Assembly (NCBI RefSeq): GCF_000159235.2
Contig: NZ_ACGK02000001.1
Span: 558,001-622,000 of the forward strand
DNA: 64,000 bases
Direction of reading: 5' to 3'
Source of the DNA: Fannyhessea vaginae DSM 15829
GTDB taxonomy: Bacteria > Actinomycetota > Coriobacteriia > Coriobacteriales > Atopobiaceae
Shown: one piece after another, positions 27,244-35,594 of the stretch
How positions within the stretch are numbered: the stretch's first letter is position 1
Layout of the letters: each line of letters begins with the position of its first letter
Notes under the pieces: model-generated
Seen by the model: only the letters and a program-made list of their open reading frames with translations
Told to the model about the DNA's origin: nothing
The model's database searches: none
Position numbers and translations under genes: made by a program

Positions 27244-28860
27244 ATGCAGCAGACAACTTGTTCATCACTTATGCAAGGCCTTAGACCAAAGCAATTTGTT
27301 GCAGTATTTGATTTTGGCGCGCAGTACGGTCAACTTATTGCACGTCGCGTGCGTGATCTGCACGTATATTCAGAAATTGTGCCGTGCGACATTTCTGCTG
27401 TAGAGCTTGCGTCTATGCATCCATCAGCAATTATTTTATCTGGAGGTCCTGCATCGGTATATGCCAAGGATGCTCCATCTATGGATCCTCATGTGTTTGA
27501 ATTAGGCATTCCCGTGTTTGGATTTTGCTATGGTCAACAGATTATGGCAGCCACGCTGGGTGGTGCGGTTGGACATACCGAAAAAGGGGAGTATGGTCCA
27601 GCCGAGCTTAAGCGCGCGGGTTCTTCGCTTGTGTTTGGTGATACGCCTGATCATCAAAAAGTTTGGATGAGCCACCGCGATAGCGTTTCATGTGTTCCAC
27701 AAGGCTTTAGTGTTACGTCATCTACGGACACATGTCCAATTGCGTCTATGGAATGTGCTGCTAAAAAGTTGTATGCAACGCAATTTCATCCTGAAGTTCG
27801 TCATACCCAGTATGGCCAAAAGCTTCTGTCCAATTTCTTGTTTAAGGTATGCGATCTTGAGCCGTCTTGGACCATGGATAACATTGTCGAAGAAAAAATT
27901 GCGCAGATTCGTGCGCGTGTAGGTGACAAAAAAGTTATCCTTGCGCTTTCGGGAGGCGTGGATTCTTCTGTGGTTGCAGCCCTTGTCCATCGTGCAATTG
28001 GAAAGCAACTTACCTGTGTTTTTGTGAATCATGGCCTGTTGCGTAAAGGTGAACCCGAGCTGGTGGAAGAAGTTTTTCGTAAACAGTTTGATGTTGATTT
28101 AGTGCACGTACATGCCGAAGAACGTTATGCAAAATTGCTTGAAGGCGTGAGTGAGCCCGAAGAAAAACGCAAGCGTATTGGAACAGAGTTTTGGAAAGTC
28201 TTTTTTGAGCAAGCTCAAAAAATTGGCGATGTACAATTCTTAGCACAAGGTACCATTTATCCTGATATTATCGAGTCAGGTGCTCGTAAAACAGGTGGTA
28301 AGGCCTCTACTATTAAAAGTCATCATAATTTAATTCCATTTCCTGAAGGCATTCATTTTGACTTAATTGAACCGCTTGATCATTTCTTTAAGGATGAGGT
28401 GCGCGAACTTGGTTTGGCGCTTGGTTTGCCCGAGAAGATGGTGTATCGCCAGCCATTCCCCGGTCCAGGGCTTGCTATTAGAATTATTGGAAGTGTAACC
28501 TTAGAAAAGCTTGAGCAGTTGCGTTCTGCCGATGCCATTGTTCGCGAAGAGCTGGATGCGTATAACGAGCAATTGTATAAACAAACTGGCGAGCGTAATT
28601 CACAGCATGCTTGCTGGCAGTATTTTGCCGTGTTGCCCGATATTAAAAGCGTAGGTGTTATGGGTGATGAGCGTACGTATCAGCGGCCAGTTATTTTGCG
28701 CGCAGTTGAAAGTAGCGATGCTATGACAGCCGATTGGGCAAAGCTGCCCTACGATGTTCTATCGCGTATTTCATCGCGTATTGTGGACGAAGTTGCGGGC
28801 ATTAACCGCGTTGTGTACGACATTACGCCTAAGCCGCCTGCGACTATTGAGTGGGAGTAA
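27244..28860 (+). CDS. guaA: GMP synthase (glutamine-hydrolysing)
   Basis: GuaA converts XMP to GMP. The N-terminal class I amidotransferase has its Cys in GFCYGQQI (about 94) and His/Glu in TQFHPEV (about 181-183). The ATP pyrophosphatase has SGGVDSS (about 234-240). The C-terminal dimerisation domain ends ITPKPPATIEWE. At 538 residues it is slightly longer at the N terminus than usual. AGGAGGA precedes the ATG. The sequence just after the stop codon is duplicated 1.56 kb downstream. Confidence 0.97.
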   Translation: MQQTTCSSLMQGLRPKQFVAVFDFGAQYGQLIARRVRDLHVYSEIVPCDISAVELASMHPSAIILSGGPASVYAKDAPSMDPHVFELGIPVFGFCYGQQIMAATLGGAVGHTEKGEYGPAELKRAGSSLVFGDTPDHQKVWMSHRDSVSCVPQGFSVTSSTDTCPIASMECAAKKLYATQFHPEVRHTQYGQKLLSNFLFKVCDLEPSWTMDNIVEEKIAQIRARVGDKKVILALSGGVDSSVVAALVHRAIGKQLTCVFVNHGLLRKGEPELVEEVFRKQFDVDLVHVHAEERYAKLLEGVSEPEEKRKRIGTEFWKVFFEQAQKIGDVQFLAQGTIYPDIIESGARKTGGKASTIKSHHNLIPFPEGIHFDLIEPLDHFFKDEVRELGLALGLPEKMVYRQPFPGPGLAIRIIGSVTLEKLEQLRSADAIVREELDAYNEQLYKQTGERNSQHACWQYFAVLPDIKSVGVMGDERTYQRPVILRAVESSDAMTADWAKLPYDVLSRISSRIVDEVAGINRVVYDITPKPPATIEWE

Positions 28861-28862
28861 TC

Positions 28863-28985
28863 GCATAAAATAATTCCTTGTATTCAAATGATGCGAGAAG
28901 CTAAAAAGAATAAATTGAGCAGTAGTTCCAAGTGGTTATATTTGGGCAAAAGATAAGACCGTAGCGTTTAGCTGCGGTCTTTTTG
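28863..28985. repeat. guaA-downstream direct repeat, copy 1
   Basis: These 123 bases, which include the guaA terminator, match 30423-30545 without gaps at about 105 of 123 positions. Similarity continues upstream into the guaA stop codon: TGGGAGTAA here and TGGGAATAG at copy 2, both encoding Trp-Glu-stop. The pair brackets the KilA-N gene. Confidence 0.85.
28954..28985 (+). terminator. guaA terminator
   Basis: GACCGTAGC pairs with GCTGCGGTC (one G-U pair) around a short loop and is followed by TTTTT. A near-identical hairpin lies in the second repeat copy. Confidence 0.85.
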
Positions 28986-29141
28986 CGTACATATTATTAT
29001 TTTAAAATCTTGATTTTGTATAATTATGTAGGTTGTTATAAATCAGATCGTTAATTAAGGTAAATAAAATATTGAAAAAATATAAAAATCATAAGAGGAT
29101 ATTTGAGGAAACATTTCGATGATATAGCAAACAAGTAAATT

Positions 29142-29231
29142 ATGCGACAATATAATGTCGGTTTGAGCGTCGGTTTGAATAAGACTGAAAAGAAAGTGAT
29201 AGAACTTTTGATAGAGAATTTAATTGTGTAG
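29142..29231 (+). pseudogene. C-terminal scrap of a RecG-like/AlbA_2-type ATP-binding protein
   Basis: A 29-residue frame contains NVGLSVGLNKTEKKVIELL. The VGLxVGLNKTE repeat followed by a winged-helix start is typical of the C-terminal part of Schlafen/AlbA_2-type putative DNA-binding proteins. The frame is closed by a stop just upstream and ends after 29 residues, so only a scrap remains. The assignment is from motif memory. Confidence 0.4.
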
Positions 29232-29334
29232 CAAGATAAAGGAAAAATGAAAAGGGAGAAATTATATATAGATGGTTAAAAAGTGGCTTATAGCATTTGA
29301 CAATTAATGATTTGGGATATTAATCATAAGATTA

Positions 29335-29373
29335 GGTCAGGAAGCATGCGGTGCTCTGGCCATTTTTTTATAT
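29335..29373 (+). terminator. Hairpin terminator before the KilA-N gene
   Basis: GGTCAG-GAAGCA pairs with TGCTCTGGCC with one bulge and one wobble pair, followed by seven T. It would end transcription arriving from upstream, isolating the KilA-N gene. Confidence 0.65.
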
Positions 29374-29418
29374 TATAATACAAGTAATAAAGATTAAGCC
29401 AGAATAAGGGGGCTTATA

Positions 29419-30258
29419 TTGTCAAAAATTAAAAAAGATCAAATTTCAGCTAAAGGCTTTGATATTGAGGTTTACACAGAAGATTTTAAGAATGATTATA
29501 TAAGTCTTACTGATATGGCAAAATATAAAAACACAGATGATCCAAGATTTATTATCCAAAACTGGATGAGAAATAGAAATACTCTCGAATTTATAGGCTT
29601 ATGGGAAGCACTTAATAATCCAAATTTTAACCGTGTGCAATTCGACACGTTTAGAAATGAAGCAGGTTTAAATAGATTTACGATGACGCCAAGCAAATGG
29701 ATAGAATCTACTGGAGCTATTGGAATAGTCTCAAAATCTGGTAGATATGGTGGAACTTATGCTCATTATGATATAGCGATGGAGTTTGCGTCTTGGCTTT
29801 CTCCAGAATTTAAGCTATATATTATTCAAGATTATAAAAGACTAAAAGAAGATGAAAACTCAAAATTATCATTAACTTGGAATCTGCATAGAGAAATATC
29901 TAAAATCAATTATAAAATTCATACAGATGCTATTAAAGAGTATTTATTAAAAGACCTTACAGATGAGCAGTTATCATTTAAATATGCAACTGAAGCAGAT
30001 ATGCTTAATGTGGCACTCTTTAATAAAAGAGCAAAACAGTGGCGTGAAGAAAATCCTGACCTAAAAGGAAATATGAGAGACTATGCAAGTTTAAATGAGT
30101 TATTGGTGCTTGCAAATATGGAAAGCTACAATGCTGTTCTTATTAGCAAAGGAATGGAACAAAAAGAAAGAATGATTGAACTTAGAAATCTTGCAAAGAC
30201 CCAACTCATATCTTTAGAAAAATTAAACCAATCAGATATAAAAAAATTGCACAAGTAA
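29419..30258 (+). CDS. KilA-N domain protein
   Basis: This 279-residue protein has an N-terminal KilA-N DNA-binding domain. YISLTDMAKYKNTDDPRFI opens it, then FTMTPSKWIESTGAIGI, and GGTYAHYDIAMEFASWLSPEFKLYIIQDY closes it near residue 140. A helical C-terminal half of unknown role follows. KilA-N proteins are common in phages and mobile elements, often as antirepressor-like regulators. The start is TTG after AAGGGGG. It is the only intact gene between the two guaA-downstream repeats, and its AT-rich codon use differs from the neighbours, which suggests transfer. Confidence 0.88.
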   Translation: MSKIKKDQISAKGFDIEVYTEDFKNDYISLTDMAKYKNTDDPRFIIQNWMRNRNTLEFIGLWEALNNPNFNRVQFDTFRNEAGLNRFTMTPSKWIESTGAIGIVSKSGRYGGTYAHYDIAMEFASWLSPEFKLYIIQDYKRLKEDENSKLSLTWNLHREISKINYKIHTDAIKEYLLKDLTDEQLSFKYATEADMLNVALFNKRAKQWREENPDLKGNMRDYASLNELLVLANMESYNAVLISKGMEQKERMIELRNLAKTQLISLEKLNQSDIKKLHK

Positions 30259-30422
30259 AATTATTATAGAGTTTTTGCTCCAGTACTGGAACTGGGCTGG
30301 GACTAAAAATCTGAAAACGACCTATAATTAGGCGGATTTAGTGATACTCTAAAAAACAGAGTGTAGTATTTTGAATGGTTTGGGATATGTTGGACGTTTG
30401 GAAAAGAATCATGGGAATAGCT

Positions 30423-30545
30423 GCATGAAATAGTTCCTTGTATTCGAATGATGCTAGAAGCTAAAAAGAATAAATTGAGCAATAGTTCCAAGTGGTTTAC
30501 ATGAGGACAAAAATAAGACCGTAGCCTCAGGCTGCGGTCTTTTTG
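30423..30545. repeat. guaA-downstream direct repeat, copy 2
   Basis: This is the gap-free, roughly 85% identical partner of 28863-28985. Differences cluster in the terminator loop and the 24 bases before it. The preceding bases preserve the last codons of a guaA-like gene (Trp-Glu-stop), as expected if a mobile element brought its own version of the guaA 3' end. Confidence 0.85.
30514..30545 (+). terminator. Duplicate guaA-type terminator
   Basis: GACCGTAGCC pairs with GGCTGCGGTC and is followed by TTTTT. It is the counterpart of 28954-28985 and insulates the downstream PTS operon. Confidence 0.8.
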
Positions 30546-30642
30546 ATATACGCATAATTTAGTTAGCATGACCAACGGGTAGCTTCAAAATATAATTCAA
30601 TAAAGAGCCGCAATTCCGCTCACCGAAATCATAAAATTCTTC

Positions 30643-30671
30643 TTGACATTTCATGTAAGGAAATCGATTAT
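30643..30671 (+). promoter_or_regulatory. Promoter of the galactitol-type PTS operon
   Basis: A consensus -35 TTGACA and a -10 GATTAT are separated by 17 bases. The promoter lies about 150 bases upstream of the DeoR-family regulator, leaving a leader where autoregulation could act. Confidence 0.65.
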
Positions 30672-30821
30672 TAAAGTAACGAAAGGAAAAAGAAAGGCAT
30701 AGATAAAAAAATAAAAGGAATTATAAGATTCCAAAATTAAAAGTTAGTTATACAAAAGAGCTACTTAATCTAACTACGTGTTATTTTGCGATGATGAAGT
30801 TCAACGGAGGATTACAGTATA

Positions 30822-31583
30822 ATGAATTCAAATGGATACAATACCGAAACCTATCAAAGGCTAACACTTATTAGACAAAAACTTTTAGAGCGCGGAAGTA
30901 TTTCAACACAGGAAATTTCATCTATGTTCAACGTATCCGTACAAACTGCGCGCAAATACTTACGTGACCTTGAAGCAGCTCATCAAATTAAGCGTGTCCA
31001 TGGGGGAGTGGTTACATCTTCTTCGTTTTTTGAGCGCCTACGCATTGATATAGATAATAAAAAGAGGTTATGCAAAGCCGCGGCTCAACTTATTGAGTCT
31101 CACGACACCATTTATATTGACGGTGGCTCTAGCTATTACTATTTAACTGATTACATTCCTTCAACCTATAACATTTCTGTGTTTACCTGTAGCTTACCTA
31201 TTGCGCTTCATATTAAGGAAACCACTAATTATAAAGTCTATGTTTTAGGTGGCAAGGTTAATGACATAACGTTTGAAACACATTCTATTGATACGGTGCG
31301 CGAAGCACAAAATTATTTTGTTGATAAGGCATTTCTTGGCATCAGCGGTTTTACAGAAAAGGAGGGCTTTACAGAAAATAATGCCTATGCACTTGCTCTT
31401 AAACAGCAATTTATGAAGAATGCCAAGCAATCCATTGTTGTAGCAGGTGCTAAAAAAGAAGGTAAGGTTGCACTTAAAAAAGCTTTTGGATTTGATGAGA
31501 TCGACGTATTTATAACAAATAAAGAGGTACATATGCATCTCGACGAATCTATTGCTAAGCAACTTAATATACTACTCGTGTAA
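30822..31583 (+). CDS. DeoR/GlpR-family transcriptional regulator
   Basis: This 253-residue regulator has an N-terminal winged helix (GSISTQEISSMFNVSVQTARKYLRDL, then VHGGVV near residue 62). The C-terminal DeoRC sugar-phosphate sensor domain includes DGGSSYYYLTDYI and a later KAFLGISGF. DeoR proteins usually repress sugar catabolic operons and respond to a phosphorylated sugar. It is the first gene of the GatABC/RhaD-like operon and presumably controls it. GGAGG precedes the ATG. Confidence 0.92.
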   Translation: MNSNGYNTETYQRLTLIRQKLLERGSISTQEISSMFNVSVQTARKYLRDLEAAHQIKRVHGGVVTSSSFFERLRIDIDNKKRLCKAAAQLIESHDTIYIDGGSSYYYLTDYIPSTYNISVFTCSLPIALHIKETTNYKVYVLGGKVNDITFETHSIDTVREAQNYFVDKAFLGISGFTEKEGFTENNAYALALKQQFMKNAKQSIVVAGAKKEGKVALKKAFGFDEIDVFITNKEVHMHLDESIAKQLNILLV

Positions 31584-31592
31584 GGAATGATT

Positions 31593-32069
31593 ATGATACG
31601 TGAAATGATACATCAAGACATTATTTTTCCGGAAAGAGAGGTGAAGAATCAAGGGGAATTTTTCCATTTTGTCTCGCGCGACTTATATGAAAAGGGTTAT
31701 GTTCACCCCTCTTTTGAAAAAGCAATTACCACACGTGAGAAAAAATATCCTACAGGTTTGCAATTAGATAACATTACCATTGCAATACCTCATACAGATT
31801 GTGAACATATTATACAGGCGTTTTTATGTGTCAACCGTATTATAACTCCTGCATCATCTCCAATTACTTTTATGCAAATGGGAACAGACGACGTAAAAGT
31901 GTTTCCTGAGTATGTTTTAGTTCTCGGCATTACTCAGCCAAAAGAGCAAGTGACTCTTTTATCTGAGATTATGGAGCTCTTCTCCCAAGAAACGTTTGTA
32001 CAAAAGCTTCGCTGTGCTACTACGACTTCAGATATCTATAGCGCTTTTATAGAAGGCGGTGGTAAGTAA
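31593..32069 (+). CDS. PTS EIIA component, fructose/galactitol type
   Basis: This 158-residue EIIA domain carries the phospho-accepting histidine in ITIAIPHTDCEHI. It is homologous to GatA and passes phosphate from HPr to the EIIB encoded next. The ATG at 31593 is preferred over the in-frame ATG at 31587 because the AAGGA site is better spaced from it. It begins ten bases after the DeoR-family stop codon. Confidence 0.9.
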   Translation: MIREMIHQDIIFPEREVKNQGEFFHFVSRDLYEKGYVHPSFEKAITTREKKYPTGLQLDNITIAIPHTDCEHIIQAFLCVNRIITPASSPITFMQMGTDDVKVFPEYVLVLGITQPKEQVTLLSEIMELFSQETFVQKLRCATTTSDIYSAFIEGGGK

Positions 32070-32076
32070 CAACATT

Positions 32077-32128
32077 TCATCACGTTATAACAAATGATGA
32101 GACAAGGACACAATCAAATACGTGATGA
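32077..32128. other. Intra-operon inverted repeat
   Basis: TCATCACGT and ACGTGATGA form a 9-bp inverted repeat around 34 bases, in the 170-base gap between the EIIA and EIIB genes. It could be an mRNA stem that tunes relative expression or an operator. The sequence does not distinguish these. Confidence 0.35.
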
Positions 32129-32240
32129 TTGTTGTTGTGGTTTGTGTAGCAGAAGTAGTTTAAATCGTAACACAGCATAAAGTATGAATGTGATGCTGTT
32201 GAGTGATGATTAGTTATAGGACGTAGAAAAGGAGTTTGAA

Positions 32241-32519
32241 ATGAAACGTTTAATTGTTGCTTGTGGTTCTGGAGTTGCCACTTCGCAAACGGTTGCCTCT
32301 AAATTGACCAAACTTTTAGATGAAAAGAATGTTAAAGCAGAAGTCGAGGCAGTGGACATGAAGTCTCTTGAACATCATCTTAAAACTGCTGATGGGTATG
32401 TTTCCATCGTAAAGCCTCCCAAAGATTACGGCGTGCCAGTATTTAATGGTATTGCATTTTTAACGGGAGTTGGAATGTCTCAAGAGTTAGACAAAATTAT
32501 TAAATTTATCAACGAATAG
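32241..32519 (+). CDS. gatB: PTS EIIB component, galactitol type
   Basis: This 92-residue protein has the GatB-type phosphocysteine loop ACGSGVATSQTV, with Cys at residue 8. It receives phosphate from EIIA and gives it to sugar during transport through the EIIC encoded downstream. AAAGGAG precedes the ATG. Confidence 0.9.
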   Translation: MKRLIVACGSGVATSQTVASKLTKLLDEKNVKAEVEAVDMKSLEHHLKTADGYVSIVKPPKDYGVPVFNGIAFLTGVGMSQELDKIIKFINE

Positions 32520-32625
32520 CGCAACAGGGTTATATGTGTGACTAAGTTTGCCCACCGCGTCAATATATAACCCCGTTAAACGACTAACCTTAGACTAGCA
32601 CAAATATGTGCTCAGGAGGTATCTC

Positions 32626-33978
32626 ATGGAACTTTTGAAAACAATTATTAATTATATTCTTAATTTAGGAGCTCCAGTTTTCGTACCATTTTTAATGCTT
32701 ATTATCGGTTTGTGTATGAAAATGAAATTTAAGGACGCGTTTTCTGCTGCATTGACACTTGGAGTTGCATTTACTGGTATGAATATCCTTATTGGATTTA
32801 TGATGACTTCAATGGGAGGTGCTGCTACAGCTCTTGCACAAAATACGGGTATTAATTTGCCGGCAGTAGATATTGGTTGGCCTGGTATGGCTTCTATTAG
32901 TTGGGCATGGCCTTATGCATTTTTGCTGTTCCCTTTGCAAATTTGCATCAACATTGTAATGCTTATCACAAACCAAACAAAAACGTTAAATGTTGATATG
33001 TGGAATGTTTGGAATAAGATTTTTACTGCTGTTCTTGTTTCATATTTTACTAACAATATTTTGTTCGGATTTGTAGCAGCTGCTATAGCCATATTCCTTG
33101 AGCTGAAAATAGGCGATGCTTTTGCTCCTGAAGTTGAGCGTCTGACAGGGATTCCAGGTGTTACGGTTCCACACTTTATTGCACTTATATCGATTATTTT
33201 ATTTCCCTTGGATGAGCTGCTCAAAAAAATACCTGCGTTGAATAAAAAATTTGACGCAGAAATGTTACGTGAAAAAATTGGTATTTTTGGCGAGAACTCT
33301 GTGATGGGCGCGATTATCGGTTTGGTTTTGGGTGCTGCTGCAGGATATGGTGTTGCTGGATCGCTTACGCTTGCCGTACAGGCCGCGTGCGCTCTAACGT
33401 TGTTCCCCATGGTATCAAAACTCTTTAGTGCTGCGTTATCACCCATTTCTGATGCTGTATCAGAATTCATGCGTGCACGTTTTGGTGATCGTGAGGTTTA
33501 CATTGGTCTTGACTGGCCTATTCTTGGGGGATGTAGTGAGTTGTGGGTATCGGTTATCTGCACAATTCCAGTTTTGCTTGTTGCGTCAGTAGTTTTACCT
33601 GGTAATCTGGTTCTTCCTTTTGCGGGAATTATTAATCTATCCTTTGTTGTTGGTAGTTTACTTTTAACGGGCGGTAACCTTGCTCGTATGATTATACATG
33701 GTATTATTTCTGCACCATTATTCTTATATGCGGCTACTTACTTTGCGCCTTATATTACCCGACTTGCAAATGAAACCGGTGCTATTAAAGACTATGCAGG
33801 TAATATGGTATCTTGGTCGACATTTGAAGGTCCAGATTTTAGATACCTTATCACTCATGTAATGCAGGGCGATATTATTTCCATTGTCTTGTTTGTTTGT
33901 TGGTTGGGTCTGTTCTTCTTACTTTTGAAGAACCGTGCAGCTTATAACAAAAAACTTGCTGAAGAATCTGCTCAATAA
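32626..33978 (+). CDS. gatC: PTS EIIC component, galactitol type
   Basis: This 450-residue permease of the galactitol (GatC) family has about ten membrane segments and ends in a cytosolic Lys/Ala tail. I use the ATG at 32626, just after CAGGAGG, rather than an upstream in-frame start. The transported sugar is unknown: GatC-type permeases also serve sugars other than galactitol. No tagatose pathway gene lies directly in this operon, but a class II bisphosphate aldolase opens the next one. Confidence 0.9.
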   Translation: MELLKTIINYILNLGAPVFVPFLMLIIGLCMKMKFKDAFSAALTLGVAFTGMNILIGFMMTSMGGAATALAQNTGINLPAVDIGWPGMASISWAWPYAFLLFPLQICINIVMLITNQTKTLNVDMWNVWNKIFTAVLVSYFTNNILFGFVAAAIAIFLELKIGDAFAPEVERLTGIPGVTVPHFIALISIILFPLDELLKKIPALNKKFDAEMLREKIGIFGENSVMGAIIGLVLGAAAGYGVAGSLTLAVQAACALTLFPMVSKLFSAALSPISDAVSEFMRARFGDREVYIGLDWPILGGCSELWVSVICTIPVLLVASVVLPGNLVLPFAGIINLSFVVGSLLLTGGNLARMIIHGIISAPLFLYAATYFAPYITRLANETGAIKDYAGNMVSWSTFEGPDFRYLITHVMQGDIISIVLFVCWLGLFFLLLKNRAAYNKKLAEESAQ

Positions 33979-34046
33979 TAATGATGGACTATAGACATAT
34001 TAATAATGCACATCATTCTCATAAAAGTGTTGAAGAGGGTATTGTT

Positions 34047-34298
34047 ATGGAAAATGATGAGAGCCTTTCTTTACTTATTCAAAAATGTATGTGGATCTGT
34101 CTTATTTTGTTGGCAGCAGGTTTGTTTGTATTTAGTCTGCTTGCTCAAAATGTAATTTATGGAGCAGTCTCGTTGGTGCTCGCACTTATTTGTGAAAAGT
34201 GCGGTTACAAGGCATTATTCGCAGAGTTTGATTTAAAAATTGAGAGAAAAAAAGAATTATGGAGGAAAAGAAAATATGGTATACAGTCAAGAAAATAA
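34047..34298 (+). CDS. Small two-helix membrane protein in the PTS operon
   Basis: This 83-residue protein has a hydrophobic hairpin (about residues 14-32 and 37-50) and a basic C-terminal tail. Its function is unknown and I recognise no family. An in-frame ATG at 33981 would give 105 residues with a His-rich extension; I prefer 34047 because GAAGAGGG lies eight bases upstream. Its end overlaps the start of the RhaD-like gene by 23 bases, so it is probably co-translated within the operon. Confidence 0.55.
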   Translation: MENDESLSLLIQKCMWICLILLAAGLFVFSLLAQNVIYGAVSLVLALICEKCGYKALFAEFDLKIERKKELWRKRKYGIQSRK

Positions 34299-35112
34299 GC
34301 TCATAAGAGATTTTGGCGATATCGCTTATGCAATGTGGGAGCAGGGATGGGATGAATACAATGGAGGAAATATCAGCTACCTGCTTGATAACGACGAACT
34401 TGAAACATTTAAAGAAACGCTTGTGGGTTTTCGTGAAAACTTTAACACAGCAGATGATCAATTACGCTGTTTTGAGGTAAGCAATGTTCCAACGGCAATG
34501 ATAGGAAAGTGTTTACTTATCAGTGCTTCTGGGTCTCATTTTAGAGTGTTAAAACGCAATGTACAACGTGATGCTGGTATTATTAGAATTACAAAATCTG
34601 GTTACAGTATCCTTTGGGGTTTTGAATTGGGGCATAAGCCTACAAGCGAGATCCATGTTCATATTTTGGCTCATCATGCACGTTTGCAGGTAGATCCGCA
34701 ACATCGTGTTGTTTGTCATAACCATGCTACAGATGTTGTTGCTTATTCATTAACGGTAGAGCCAAATGACAAGAGCTTCACCTTGCCACTTTGGCAAGTG
34801 TTAACAGAAAGTGTAGTGGTATTTCCTGATGGTGTGGGATCATTCCAGTGGGAAGTTCCAGGAACAACACCTTTGGGCTTACAAACAGCTGAAAAATTAA
34901 AGAAATGTCGTATTGTGGCGTGGACAAATCATGGTGTACTTTCGACAGGAAAAAGTTTTCAAGATTGTTTTGGTTTAATCGAAACTGTTAACAAAGCTGC
35001 ACATATTGCTCTTATGACTCATGGTCAACGTGCACATCAGCTTGATTGCGAAAAAGTAAAGCGCGTGTGCAAACAGATGGGCGTGCAGCCTCGCGAAGGT
35101 CTTTTAGACTAA
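34276..35112 (+). CDS. RhaD-like class II ketose-1-phosphate aldolase
   Basis: This class II (zinc) aldolase is closest to rhamnulose-1-phosphate aldolase. WEQGWDEYNGGNISYLLD opens it. CLLISASGSHFR and ILWGFELGHKPTSEIHVH follow, then zinc ligands in VVCHNHATDVV and a later TNHGVLSTGK. At 278 residues it matches RhaD (about 275). It should split a ketose 1-phosphate into dihydroxyacetone phosphate and an aldehyde. No rhamnose isomerase or rhamnulose kinase is nearby; the PTS could supply the phosphorylated substrate directly. GGAGG precedes the ATG. Confidence 0.85.
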   Translation: MVYSQENKLIRDFGDIAYAMWEQGWDEYNGGNISYLLDNDELETFKETLVGFRENFNTADDQLRCFEVSNVPTAMIGKCLLISASGSHFRVLKRNVQRDAGIIRITKSGYSILWGFELGHKPTSEIHVHILAHHARLQVDPQHRVVCHNHATDVVAYSLTVEPNDKSFTLPLWQVLTESVVVFPDGVGSFQWEVPGTTPLGLQTAEKLKKCRIVAWTNHGVLSTGKSFQDCFGLIETVNKAAHIALMTHGQRAHQLDCEKVKRVCKQMGVQPREGLLD

Positions 35113-35594
35113 GCTAAGTTGTTTGGTTTAAGTTCCGTGTGCCACACGGTATTGTCTTTGGTTTTTGTGCTTGGTATAAAGTTATGATTGTCCATGTTTA
35201 AGGTTGTTCTAGACTGTTTAATATTGTTTAAGACTGTAAGGATAGTCCAATATCGAACGATTTGCCGTAGACAGTATTGTGTGGCACTTTTTTGAGTGCA
35301 CTCGAAATAGTTTTCGCAGCATATTCTTCTTTTATTATTAAACGTCTATGCCTCGCTTAAGCTTTCTATGGCAATAGTCGTATAAATAAATTTATTTTTC
35401 TAATTTAATTTCTGCCATAGGCTTTAATGGGCTATGCCGTTTACTCATGTTAATCTACCGTTTGCCGGTTATATTTCCATCTCTGAGTTGTCAACAAATA
35501 TGAATGTTATTATTTCATTAAATGTACGGACAATAACACAACCATACAAAACAGTAAGTAAACTGCGAGAATGACTGTGAAAACGGGAGGTAAC
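35113..35594 (+). other. Inter-operon region
   Basis: This 482-base gap lies between the RhaD-like gene and the next operon. It holds the 19-bp-stem RNA element at 35139-35293 and a separate inverted repeat CTATGGCA/TGCCATAG around 35369-35423. A region with TTGTCA then leads into the GGGAGG site of the aldolase gene. I see no ORF. Confidence 0.55.
35139..35293 (+). ncRNA. Candidate structured RNA or long-loop terminator
   Basis: A 19-bp uninterrupted stem pairs 35139-35157 with 35269-35287 (all 19 positions pair, three as G-U) and is followed at once by TTTTTT. The 111-base apical region is itself self-complementary, for example ATATTG with CAATAT enclosing GACT with AGTC. The terminal stem and U-tract look like an intrinsic terminator of an independent small RNA or of the RhaD operon. 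No known RNA family was recognised. Confidence 0.5.

Larger units (their letters stand above)
28986..29418 (+). other. AT-rich spacer with gene scrap and terminator
   Basis: This region is markedly AT-rich compared with guaA. It contains a 30-codon remnant (29142-29231) and a hairpin followed by seven T (about 29335-29372) just upstream of the KilA-N gene. The TTG start of that gene is preceded by AAGGGGG. Confidence 0.5.
30259..30821. other. Intergenic region with repeat copy 2 and operon promoter
   Basis: This 563-base gap holds copy 2 of the guaA-downstream repeat with its terminator (30423-30545), a promoter at 30643-30671 and a GGAGG ribosome binding site before the DeoR-family gene. 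The first 150 bases contain an imperfect inverted repeat but no gene. Confidence 0.6.
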
